Assembly: GCA_003554345.1 (NCBI GenBank)
Contig: PWGE01000374.1
Coordinates: 1-11,454, forward strand
From: Candidatus Sumerlaeota bacterium
Lineage (GTDB): Bacteria > Sumerlaeota > T1SED10-198M
Direction of reading: 5' to 3'
DNA length: 11,454 nt
Below, piece after piece: positions 6,101 to 11,454 of the stretch; the stretch's first letter is position 1; the number at the start of each line of letters is the position of its first letter. The notes beneath the pieces were generated by a model. It did not search any database, was not told where the DNA came from, and was given only the letters and a program-made list of their open reading frames with translations. A program made the position numbers and the translations under genes.

Positions 6101-7397
6101 ACCCTATGACTTTCCTCATGAATTCATTTTGGAAAAGGAGGATAAAACCTGGCGTCTTGTATCTTTGAGCGGTGCTCCTATCCGAAACAAAGAAGACCGG
6201 ATTATTGGCCTTGTGTTTGTCTTGCGTGATATAACCGAACAAAAAGTTATTGAAGAAGAAATGATCAGGAAGCAAAAACTGGAATCAATAGGTACTCTCG
6301 CTGCAGGTATCGCCCATGATTTCAATAATCTTTTAACAGGTATGTTTGGTTCGCTGGAAATGGCTAGAAAATTCGTTGATTCCAGAGAAAAAGTGCTTCA
6401 CTATATTTCAAATGCCCTTTCAGTCTATGAGCGAGCCAAGAATCTTACCATGCAGTTGCTGACATTTTCCAAGGGTGGACAGCCTATCAAGAAACTTCAC
6501 TTTTTACAGGAGATACTTGAAAATACAGCACGCTTCGCTTTGAGCGGTACCAATATTTCCTATGAACTTCGCCTGGCTGATAACCTCTGGATGTGCCGCA
6601 TCGATAAAAACCAGGTTGAACAGGCAATAGATAATATCCTTATTAATGCAAGGCAGGCTATGCCAGACGGTGGTACTATTATGATTGATGCGGAAAACGT
6701 TGTTCCAGGCGAGCATGCCTATTCTTTTCTTCATTCGGATACTCCCTATGTTAAAATCCAGATAGAAGATGAAGGTATTGGAATTTCTAAAAAAGATCAG
6801 TCTAAGATCTTTGATCCTTTTTTCACTACTAAAGAAAAAGGCAGTGGGCTGGGGTTAGCCACCGCTTATTCTATTATTCAGCAGCATGATGGTCATATTA
6901 TCTTGCATTCTCAGCCGGGTAAAGGGTCCCAGTTTGCTATTTTTCTGCCTGCGAATCCTTCTGTTCAACCTCAAACTCCTGACATCAGTGAAATAAAATT
7001 GCATCAGGGGAAAGGGCGTATCCTCGTTATGGATGATGACGATATGATTTTAAATGTGGCCTCCCACATGCTCAGAGACCTGGGGTATGAAGTGAACACC
7101 TGTAAAGATGGGCAGGAAGCTCTGGAAATCTACGAAAAGGCATTGCAGAAAAGAGAACCCTTTGATGCCCTTATTCTTGATCTTACTGTCCCGGGGAGAA
7201 TGGGTGGTAAAAAGATGGTAGAAATATTGCGGGAGAGATATCCAGATGCTATTACTATAGCTACCAGTGGATACTCTTCTGATCCTGTCATGATGTACCC
7301 TCAAAAATATGGTTTTGATGATAATCTCCCCAAGCCCTATCAATATAAGCAACTTCAAAATGTTCTGCAAAGACTTCTTACAAATAAAACGCAGTAA
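3135..7397 (+). CDS. Cytosolic hybrid sensor histidine kinase with multiple PAS and GAF domains and a C-terminal receiver
   Basis: This encodes 1420 residues with no signal peptide or membrane segment, so it should sense intracellular or diffusible signals. Approximate order: GAF-like region (15-130), five PAS domains (142-256, 262-378, 386-508, 516-630, 640-752), a divergent GAF (760-905), a sixth PAS (918-1040), HisKA, HATPase and receiver. Several PAS domains end in the typical DIT motif. The H-box reads GIAHDFNNLL with His1061 as the predicted autophosphorylation site. The N-box is around Asn1167/Asn1171 (DNILINARQAM), and the ATP lid shows DEGIGI, FDPFFTTK and GSGLGLA. The receiver has an acidic pocket at Asp1300-1303, phospho-acceptor Asp1349 in LILDLTVPG and Lys1400, so it looks active. 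All key residues are present. No partner regulator or histidine phosphotransfer protein lies beside it, so the output is unknown. Domain edges are by eye and the first GAF is the least certain. Confidence 0.96.
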   Translation: MKTNHDALNSEVTALYEIATLPLTDSLEEIGREAEQKAVSLFTPRYFAVIVGEYKTGRLLAARGINDPQKIKKIFEDSHDKQYAYSPHSSCHILFELNSVPTDKEKRLLHLFCLHLQRAIDNALYLQKKAESSRRHKEGKKSYLDLIHSLHEAVFILDEEGKIIEINQRVVELWGFNREDLIGEELTILACQEEKSAKRLKNIIRQSLSGKSKSLNFCGIDKEGKKFYADIVCKCGMFFDKNVIIVTARDITRQKKMNEQVQILAAAIRSVNDSITITDLENRLVFVNETFCRIYGYNEKEILKKDVSFIYSSSIPSSFLKDIERKVKDGGWQGETINQRKDGTEFPVLLTISPVVSDDNEMLGYIYVASDITHRKQQEKALRENERRLSTLIQNVPGLVYRSLADSSFTMLFVSEGASSLTGYQAEEILYNRQVHYADLIHPDDRSKVRATIEEALKNYATFQISYRIFTADNNVKWVWEQGQGVYGEDDCLRYIEGLIIDITYQKKVENDLVKQRNLLDAIINNAPLGIWLADEAGHYSLVNRYLRKAVGLGEKDPSITPEEFKRWRETDRKAMKNKKPVFLEENITFRDDQKHAMQIVKTKLTDQEGRLIGVLGLGMDINERKKMEEQLKKSETKNRAMIQAIPDMLFIFDKEGFCLDFQVGYEEMKKYLISTPSEIIGAHVSEFFSSDFSKQVLRHIKKCLRTREIQTLEYDLFVEQKQHYFESRIVYFDEDKVLTLVRNVTARKRAEKRLSRITECFLEFEPDPLENIRKLTRLCGELLHASHTSYVMCQGDEFLPFTRWCSQARNIFPEVLTDITTPLVLKKKEENITEITNVDDLCKDRLGTKKPAAGAKTYLGKKVQRGEKTVGILNAFFKNQYKPDEEAEKIMGILAIAIAIEEGRAHYRNRLEEEKERLLVTMYSITDGVVATDTTGKIILLNEVASRLVGWRQEKATGKDIKQVMSLFDEREERTRRDLVETIIKKGKPYDFPHEFILEKEDKTWRLVSLSGAPIRNKEDRIIGLVFVLRDITEQKVIEEEMIRKQKLESIGTLAAGIAHDFNNLLTGMFGSLEMARKFVDSREKVLHYISNALSVYERAKNLTMQLLTFSKGGQPIKKLHFLQEILENTARFALSGTNISYELRLADNLWMCRIDKNQVEQAIDNILINARQAMPDGGTIMIDAENVVPGEHAYSFLHSDTPYVKIQIEDEGIGISKKDQSKIFDPFFTTKEKGSGLGLATAYSIIQQHDGHIILHSQPGKGSQFAIFLPANPSVQPQTPDISEIKLHQGKGRILVMDDDDMILNVASHMLRDLGYEVNTCKDGQEALEIYEKALQKREPFDALILDLTVPGRMGGKKMVEILRERYPDAITIATSGYSSDPVMMYPQKYGFDDNLPKPYQYKQLQNVLQRLLTNKTQ

Positions 7398-7517
7398 GAA
7401 ATAGGAAAGGTACCCTCCTCCCGGTCCTCTTTTACTGGTATTAGATTGATAACTTCCCCAAAGTTAAACAAAACCCCTGTATTTTTTCGTTTTCTTCAGA
7501 AATTTCATCAAAAAGTT

Positions 7518-7546
7518 TTGCAACAGTTTAAAAAAAAGACTATAAT
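7518..7546 (+). promoter_or_regulatory. Near-consensus promoter of the small gene pair
   Basis: TTGCAA at 7518-7523 and TATAAT at 7541-7546 are 17 bases apart. Transcription should start near 7553. The gap after the kinase (7398-7517) has no clear terminator, so some read-through is possible, but this promoter makes the pair an independent unit. Confidence 0.85.
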
Positions 7547-7559
7547 GTAAATAAAGAAT

Positions 7560-7566
7560 AGGGGTG
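7560..7566 (+). promoter_or_regulatory. Ribosome binding site of the first small gene
   Basis: AGGGGTG lies five bases before ATG 7572 and matches the anti-Shine-Dalgarno well except for one base. It resembles the AGGGG in front of the kinase. Confidence 0.7.
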
Positions 7567-7571
7567 ATTCT

Positions 7572-7838
7572 ATGGGTAAAATTACTGGTGATGCTATGCT
7601 CATTGAAAAAGAGCCTTATCAGGTAGAAATAAAAGTTGCTGATTACATTATTCGAGGAACCTATACCATCTTTAAAGGAGAAAGTATTTTGACAGAATTG
7701 AATCACGAGAAGCGTTTTATTGAACTAACCAGGTGTGAAATGAAAGATACCAGAAGCAGCCAGCAGGAGAAACATGCCCGCCTTATTGTGAATAAGTCTT
7801 TCATTGAACTTTTAAAGATAGTACCGGGACCTTCATGA
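7572..7838 (+). CDS. Small conserved-looking protein of unknown function, first of a pair
   Basis: This encodes 88 residues and starts at ATG 7572, fixed by the binding site and promoter. The pattern is a beta-rich core (VEIKVADYIIRGTYTIF), then a loop with LNHEKRFIELTRCEM, a charged variable stretch rich in Gln, Ser and Lys, and a final strand around LIVNKSFIELLKIV. This layout (strand, Gly, turn, phenylalanine-leucine motif, variable loop, asparagine-lysine-serine strand) reminds me of small bacterial DUF proteins of the DUF6812 type, but that is from memory and unchecked. There is no signal peptide or membrane segment, so it is cytosolic. The stop codon overlaps the start of the next gene (ATGA), which implies coupled translation and perhaps a complex of the two products. 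The function is unknown. Confidence 0.85.
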   Translation: MGKITGDAMLIEKEPYQVEIKVADYIIRGTYTIFKGESILTELNHEKRFIELTRCEMKDTRSSQQEKHARLIVNKSFIELLKIVPGPS

Positions 7839-8050
7839 AAAAAGTAATTATTTATGGCAGGACTCATGTTGTGAGGGGTTCTTGTTTTCTGGACAACTCT
7901 CTACTATCCCATGTAAATCGTTTTGATACTATACAATTAAAGCCTGAAAAAGTCCGGTTGTTCCTTCAGGATTCTGATCTTCGGGAGGAGTTCAGCCAGG
8001 CGGTACAGCTTTCCACTGCTCAAATAATGTTGATAAGTGTACAGGAATAA
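7835..8050 (+). CDS. Small protein of unknown function, second of the pair
   Basis: This encodes 71 residues. ATG 7835 overlaps the preceding stop TGA in ATGA, and only a weak GGGA lies upstream, so translation probably depends on the first gene. The predicted order of elements resembles the first protein: a strand with a conserved Arg-Gly (VVRGSCFL in place of IIRGTYTIF), a Leu-rich turn, an Asn-Arg-Phe motif followed by IQL (matching KRFIELT), a variable charged loop and a final strand (IMLISVQE). I infer that the two arose by ancient duplication, though identity is low. It is cytosolic, with no catalytic motif and no recognised function. The gene ends 71 bases before the convergent transglutaminase gene. 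Confidence 0.8.
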   Translation: MKKVIIYGRTHVVRGSCFLDNSLLSHVNRFDTIQLKPEKVRLFLQDSDLREEFSQAVQLSTAQIMLISVQE

Positions 8051-8069
8051 CAACCCATTATATTTTATA

Positions 8070-8090
8070 CAGGAAAGTGGGGCCTTTCTG
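8070..8090. repeat. Imperfect hairpin between convergent genes
   Basis: CAGGAAAG (8070-8077) and CTTTCTG (8084-8090) form seven pairs with one bulged G around a six-base loop. It sits midway between two convergent stop codons, the usual place for a shared terminator, but no proper T-run follows on either strand. Confidence 0.3.
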
Positions 8091-8121
8091 TTAACAAAAG
8101 ATTTTCAGGTCTATGACTTTT

Positions 8122-9591
8122 TTACCTGTGATCTACAAATGAGCTTTCTTTTTCCGTCAGAGAGCGACTGAAGCCGGGATAATAAATATTCTTGCCATTC
8201 ACCTCTACTTCTCCTCGTTGAGAATCCACTGTATCCGACCGAAAGTCACTTTTGTCGGGTATGAATGCTCTGCCGTAATCATTATTGGCGACAAATACAT
8301 GAGGATGCATATTGCCAAAATAAAAGTCACGTATTTTGTGAACAGTATCTTCTTTAAGATGTTGATCCTGGTTGCGCGACTGGATGCCTATCATGACCGT
8401 GATATCCACGGGAAGCCAGCCATAAGGTGGGATATACATTTCACACCAGTCATGCAATCCCCGGCGATGAGGATATACAACCCATCCTGACTGCCAGCGG
8501 GCAGGTATACCGGCATATCGAAGCATAGTCATGAAGAGTAAGGTTAACTGTCCGCAGTCACCGTATCTGTTGGTAAATGTTTCATGGCTGATGTTGCGCT
8601 GGGTGGAATATTCAGGGGCAAAACTGTATTGAAAATTATCTATCATCCAGTCATATATTTTTCTGGCTTTCAGGTAGGGGCAGTAAACATTTTCGGTTAT
8701 CTCATCAACAATGGTAGTTATATCAGGGTGAAAGACAATATGTGGTTGCCGTTCTTCAAGAAAATAACGTTTTTCCGGACATTCTTTATCAATGGCTTGA
8801 ATGTTTTCCTTGCCTATATCACGATAGCGAGCCCAGGCAGTATACGAGAAAGAGATATGAAATTTCTCGTCGCCCGGCTCTTCATAGGTTCTTTTAAAAT
8901 AAGCCGTTCGCATAGGACTTTCTGCAGGTGCAATAAATTGCAGGTCACTGGAGGCAGAAACTGTTTGTATGTCTGTCTGAAAAGGAAACGACCGCGGATA
9001 GGGAATCCAGACCTCCAACTCGTCTCCTTCTGAAAGAGATTCTGTAATTTCGAGATCAAAACGCAGGGTGCGGCGTATGGGTTTAAGATAAAAATCATGC
9101 TTAAAACGGGGTGTGTGGATCAGGGTATGGACTAAATCGGGATGAGGGTTTTTTCGTTCGAAACCAATATTCCGTTTATAAATTTCTGAATGGCGAAAAA
9201 ACATGTTGGATACTGCTGCATAAAAATAACGGCGTTCTCCATTGATAATTCGGGAGGTCAATTTGCCTTCTTCGGTCCACTTTTCCAGTTCGTCGGGTTC
9301 AAAGCCTTCTACGCGTCTTTCCAGCTGTTCTAATAAATCGTTTCTTGTGAAGCGGTAATCATGCTCAATACGGTCAATTCGTTCTTTTTCCCACTGGAGA
9401 TCTTTTCTCTCACTCTCAGCAAGATCTTTTTCTTCAAGCCACCGGGTGATTTTTTCACGAATAACGTTGAACTCGCCCTCTTCTTCCAGAGATGCTGTTA
9501 TTTCTTCCGCATTTTTCATCTCAATCTCCTTCCCTTCACCGGTAATAAGTGAAACAGATACTATTATAAGAATGAAGTATAATAATTTCAT
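8122..9591 (-). CDS. Secreted transglutaminase-like cysteine protein
   Basis: This encodes 489 residues. It starts at ATG 9589-9591, eight bases after AAAGGAG. Residues 1-18 are a signal peptide (MKLL, then a hydrophobic core, ending near LITG) without a lipobox. Residues 25-115 are very rich in Glu, Lys and Arg and probably helical or coiled coil. Residues 170-255 look like a beta-sandwich, and the catalytic core is about 295-400. The triad of the transglutaminase-like fold is visible: Cys346 in RYGDCGQLTLLF, His380 in GLHDWCEMY and Asp396 in GWLPVD. The GIPARW segment typical of the family follows the cysteine. Bacterial members mostly act as proteases or amidases, and a few as crosslinkers; substrate and reaction here are unknown. 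The gene lies downstream of the ROK gene on the same strand with a 154-base gap and may be cotranscribed. Family assignment is firm, biological role open. Confidence 0.95.
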   Translation of the reverse strand: MKLLYFILIIVSVSLITGEGKEIEMKNAEEITASLEEEGEFNVIREKITRWLEEKDLAESERKDLQWEKERIDRIEHDYRFTRNDLLEQLERRVEGFEPDELEKWTEEGKLTSRIINGERRYFYAAVSNMFFRHSEIYKRNIGFERKNPHPDLVHTLIHTPRFKHDFYLKPIRRTLRFDLEITESLSEGDELEVWIPYPRSFPFQTDIQTVSASSDLQFIAPAESPMRTAYFKRTYEEPGDEKFHISFSYTAWARYRDIGKENIQAIDKECPEKRYFLEERQPHIVFHPDITTIVDEITENVYCPYLKARKIYDWMIDNFQYSFAPEYSTQRNISHETFTNRYGDCGQLTLLFMTMLRYAGIPARWQSGWVVYPHRRGLHDWCEMYIPPYGWLPVDITVMIGIQSRNQDQHLKEDTVHKIRDFYFGNMHPHVFVANNDYGRAFIPDKSDFRSDTVDSQRGEVEVNGKNIYYPGFSRSLTEKESSFVDHR

Positions 9592-9599
9592 ATTCTATT

Positions 9600-9606
9600 C
9601 TCCTTT
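9600..9606 (-). promoter_or_regulatory. Ribosome binding site of the transglutaminase-like gene
   Basis: Read on the minus strand this is AAAGGAG, eight bases before the ATG. It is strong and decides the start. In the 154-base gap up to the ROK gene I see no convincing promoter: the best pair is TTCAAG with TAATCG, 17 bases apart. Confidence 0.8.
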
Positions 9607-9745
9607 GTTGCGATTATTGTGCAGACTTTCTGTCTTGAAGGCATTCTTACGTTGGCTGTTACTTGTTCCCGAATGCAATAAAGTGTTCATGAGTCCTGTT
9701 TTTTATGCAGGAAAAATGTTGCTGGTTTTTTGCAAAGCAAGCCGG

Positions 9746-10942
9746 TTACTTTTCGTTTATTTTACTGAATATACTTTCAAATAAATATTTTTTAATGGGC
9801 AGATAAGCTGCTCCCTTCAGAGGTACTTGCTCATCTTTGACCACCCGGAGAGAAAAATCTTCCCCGAGAATGTTGAGTGAATGCATATAAATGTTTCTTT
9901 TTACAGCATTAAGGAGAATATCTTCGCCCCTGGTACTGATAAGTGAACCGTCGATGTAGATAGTTTCAGGCCCAAAAAGGTTTATGAGATTGGAGATTCC
10001 TAAACCAATATAGGAGCCGGCAGTGTCCAGAACCCGAAAACAGAGACGGTCTTTCTTTTGAGCTGCTCTCTGTACTGTCTGGATATTCAACTCCCGGAGT
10101 GACTGTATCTCGTTGAGGATAATGCTGCGAGAACCTCGTTGCAGATAGTATTTTACGGTATCAACCAGGGCGAAATCCGAAGCGACGCTTTCCAGGCAAC
10201 CTGCCTGGCCACAGTAGCATAATGGACCATCCGGTTTTACCATTAAATGTCCCAGTTCGCCGGAATATTCAAGAGGGCTTCGGTAAACTTTTCCGTTTAA
10301 AATAAGGCCGGCTCCGATGCCCGGTCCCAGCTGGACATATAATGCACATTCATCTGTTTGAGCTTCTTTAAAGCGTATGGCATTAGTGGAAGCCTGGATA
10401 TCGTTGTCTATGTCGGTGGGAATGGAAAACTTTTCTTCCAGCAGGGATTTCAGGGGTACGTCTACCCAGTCAAAAATGCGGGGAAATGCCACAGAAACTC
10501 CGGATTCTGAATTCACCAGCCCGGCAATACTGATCCCTATTCGTTGAATATCCAGGTTCTGTTCATCCCCTTTTTTCTGTAAATCCGAGATGGTTTTAAA
10601 TATTTTTTGTAAGAGATCTTCCTTCTGTTTGAGCGATGTAATATATTCTTCCTGTTTATAAATGAGATCGGCATTGATATCTACCAGCGACGCCTGAAGA
10701 CTGTTGCGTGAAATCCGTAACACACAAAAATGCCCCAGGTCAGGATTGAGCTTTATTAAACGGGCTTTTCTGCCACCGGTGGAGGTGGCATATCCTTCGT
10801 AAACTACAATGCCCCAGCGTATCAATTCATTGACCTGGGTATTAACTATAGCTATATTTAAACCGAATTGCTGAGATATTGCTGACTTGGTGATGGGGGA
10901 ATTTTCCCATATCCAGTGTAGTATTCTTTGCAATCGTCCCAT
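9746..10942 (-). CDS. ROK-family transcriptional repressor (NagC/XylR/Mlc type)
   Basis: This encodes 398 residues and starts at ATG 10940-10942, preceded by AAGAGG on the minus strand. Residues 5-50 form a winged helix-turn-helix, followed by the wing motif GGRKARLIKL. The ROK domain follows: GISIAGLVN near 136-144, DNDIQAST with the conserved Asp181 near 179-186, the glycine-rich LGPGIGAGLILNG (205-217) and the zinc signature GELGHLMVKPDGPLCYCGQAGCLE with His232, Cys242, Cys244 and Cys249 all present. The DNA-binding domain marks it as a regulator, not a sugar kinase. Family members usually bind a sugar or sugar phosphate that releases them from DNA. No sugar gene lies nearby, so the effector is unknown. 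It probably represses itself through the inverted repeat at 10963-10985 and may control the downstream transglutaminase-like gene. Confidence 0.95.
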   Translation of the reverse strand: MGRLQRILHWIWENSPITKSAISQQFGLNIAIVNTQVNELIRWGIVVYEGYATSTGGRKARLIKLNPDLGHFCVLRISRNSLQASLVDINADLIYKQEEYITSLKQKEDLLQKIFKTISDLQKKGDEQNLDIQRIGISIAGLVNSESGVSVAFPRIFDWVDVPLKSLLEEKFSIPTDIDNDIQASTNAIRFKEAQTDECALYVQLGPGIGAGLILNGKVYRSPLEYSGELGHLMVKPDGPLCYCGQAGCLESVASDFALVDTVKYYLQRGSRSIILNEIQSLRELNIQTVQRAAQKKDRLCFRVLDTAGSYIGLGISNLINLFGPETIYIDGSLISTRGEDILLNAVKRNIYMHSLNILGEDFSLRVVKDEQVPLKGAAYLPIKKYLFESIFSKINEK

Positions 10943-10962
10943 AGGCGCCTCTTTTGAAAGAA

Positions 10963-10985
10963 ACTGTAACTTTAATTCTTACAGT
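10963..10985. promoter_or_regulatory. Candidate operator, perfect 7-9-7 inverted repeat
   Basis: ACTGTAA at 10963-10969 and TTACAGT at 10979-10985 are exact reverse complements around nine AT-rich bases. The repeat touches the -10 box and covers the predicted start of transcription (about 10979) of the ROK gene. ROK repressors are known to bind AT-rich palindromes of about this length, so autorepression is the natural reading. Confidence 0.65.
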
Positions 10986-11013
10986 ATACTATGAAACTAT
11001 GACAGGTAGTCAA
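10986..11013 (-). promoter_or_regulatory. Promoter of the ROK repressor gene
   Basis: On the minus strand TTGACT (11008-11013) is followed after 16 bases by TAGTAT (10986-10991). An overlapping alternative -10, TATACT, would need a 19-base spacer. The repressor start codon lies about 40 bases downstream of the predicted transcription start. Confidence 0.7.
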
Positions 11014-11191
11014 CCCATTTATTTAATATATGCCCCATTTTAAACAAAAAGATGTGTTTAATACATTTTTCTTCTTTTAGAAACTAAAACAGTACGACTC
11101 TCTTTTATGTCCGATCAGTTTTGTTTTATTTCTGTCCATAATGTTCCGGTTATTCTGCGTGAGTCTGTCAACTTGTTTTGTTTTCTCCAAT

Positions 11192-11242
11192 GTGACACTT
11201 ACCTCTTCATTGGTGTGAACTCCTCTGAAAATAAAACCTTGA
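11192..11242 (-). repeat. Direct repeat copy A
   Basis: This shares ACTCCTCTGAAAATA exactly (11219-11233) with the copy at 11391-11443. The flanks are similar on both sides, and three bases are missing in this copy. Read on the minus strand it encodes FRGVHTNEEVSVT. Confidence 0.7.
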
Positions 11243-11390
11243 AAAGATGTTTTACATAGATGATACTGGGATGAAGTCGAGATAAGTCCAGAAAGAATAA
11301 GAAACCAGAAAATTTTGCATCGATGTATAGGATTAAGAGGATAAGATTTCAGATTAAGACTACAAGAAAAGAGTGCTATTTTCATGATTG

Positions 11391-11443
11391 GTGGCGCTAA
11401 CTTCTGAGTTGGCGTGAATAACTCCTCTGAAAATAGAACCTTT
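11391..11443 (-). repeat. Direct repeat copy B
   Basis: The exact core ACTCCTCTGAAAATA lies at 11421-11435, 202 bases from copy A. Three extra bases relative to copy A add one Ile codon in the frame reading FRGVIHANSEVSAT. Further copies may lie beyond the window edge. Confidence 0.7.
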
Positions 11444-11454
11444 TTGAGACGCAA

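Larger units (their letters stand above)
11077..11454 (-). pseudogene. Uncertain: possible decayed gene or gene ends with internal repeats, running off the right edge
   Basis: One minus-strand frame is open from the edge to a TAA at 11077-11079 (125 codons, with hydrophobic IFWFLILSGLI in the middle), but it has no ribosome binding site. In a different frame, entering from the edge and stopping at TAG 11360-11362, the DNA encodes GSIFRGVIHANSEVSAT. The first frame later encodes GFIFRGVHTNEEVSVT at the second repeat copy. The related peptides thus sit in two different frames with a stop and a net shift between them, which looks like a duplicated coding segment that has decayed, or the C-terminal end of one gene followed by a relic copy. 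I recognise no family. Part of the stretch may simply be intergenic. Confidence 0.35.

Noticed and set aside
5754-6325. Minus-strand open frames inside the kinase gene
   Set aside because: They are antisense to well-conserved GAF, PAS and HisKA sequence, with low-complexity Phe/Ser-rich products typical of shadow frames.
7398-7517. Terminator after the kinase gene
   Set aside because: No stem of useful length precedes a T-run. The five-pair AACTT/AAGTT hairpin near 7450 is too weak.
8218-9033. Plus-strand open frames opposite the transglutaminase-like gene
   Set aside because: They are shadows of a gene with an intact catalytic triad, signal peptide and binding site, and they lack their own start signals.

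Overview
The window reads as an ordinary bacterial chromosome segment of moderate to low GC content. Genes are closely spaced, with clear Shine-Dalgarno sites, sigma70-type -35/-10 boxes and rho-independent terminators. Secreted proteins with classical signal peptides, a very large cytosolic PAS/GAF hybrid histidine kinase and a ROK repressor point to a free-living, environmentally responsive, probably Gram-negative bacterium. A spirochaete or a poorly sampled anaerobic phylum would fit, but no marker gene (rRNA, ribosomal protein) is present, so the phylum is a guess. There are no tRNA or rRNA genes, CRISPR arrays, transposases or phage genes.

Layout. Positions 1-692 hold the 3' end of a gene for an acidic, probably secreted protein, followed by a strong terminator. 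Positions 1020-2471 hold a complete paralogue of that gene with its own consensus promoter, signal peptide and terminator. The two paralogues share an identical eight-residue stretch near the C-terminus, and their DNA similarity continues past the stop codons. Positions 2472-2857 are a gene-free, AT-rich stretch with two perfect inverted repeats. Positions 2870-3134 are a long, hairpin-rich leader, or less likely a 75-codon ORF, in front of a 1420-residue hybrid histidine kinase (3135-7397) with about six PAS domains, two GAF-like domains, HisKA, HATPase and a C-terminal receiver. At 7518-8050 a near-consensus promoter drives two overlapping small genes whose products look like distant paralogues of each other.

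The minus-strand half holds a secreted transglutaminase-like cysteine protein (8122-9591) and, upstream of it, a ROK-family repressor (9746-10942). A promoter and a perfect 7-9-7 inverted repeat placed for autoregulation lie in front of the repressor. The right edge (about 11077-11454) carries two diverged direct repeats about 200 bp apart in what looks like the end of a gene, or a decayed gene, coming from outside the window.

How the genes relate. The ROK and transglutaminase genes may form one operon, since they have the same strand, a 154-bp gap and no clear terminator between them. The kinase carries its own receiver and has no response regulator beside it, so its output is unknown. Nothing here forms a recognisable pathway. 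The best candidates for undescribed biology are the tandem acidic secreted proteins with their conserved 3' block, the kinase leader, the small overlapping gene pair and the repeats at the right edge.
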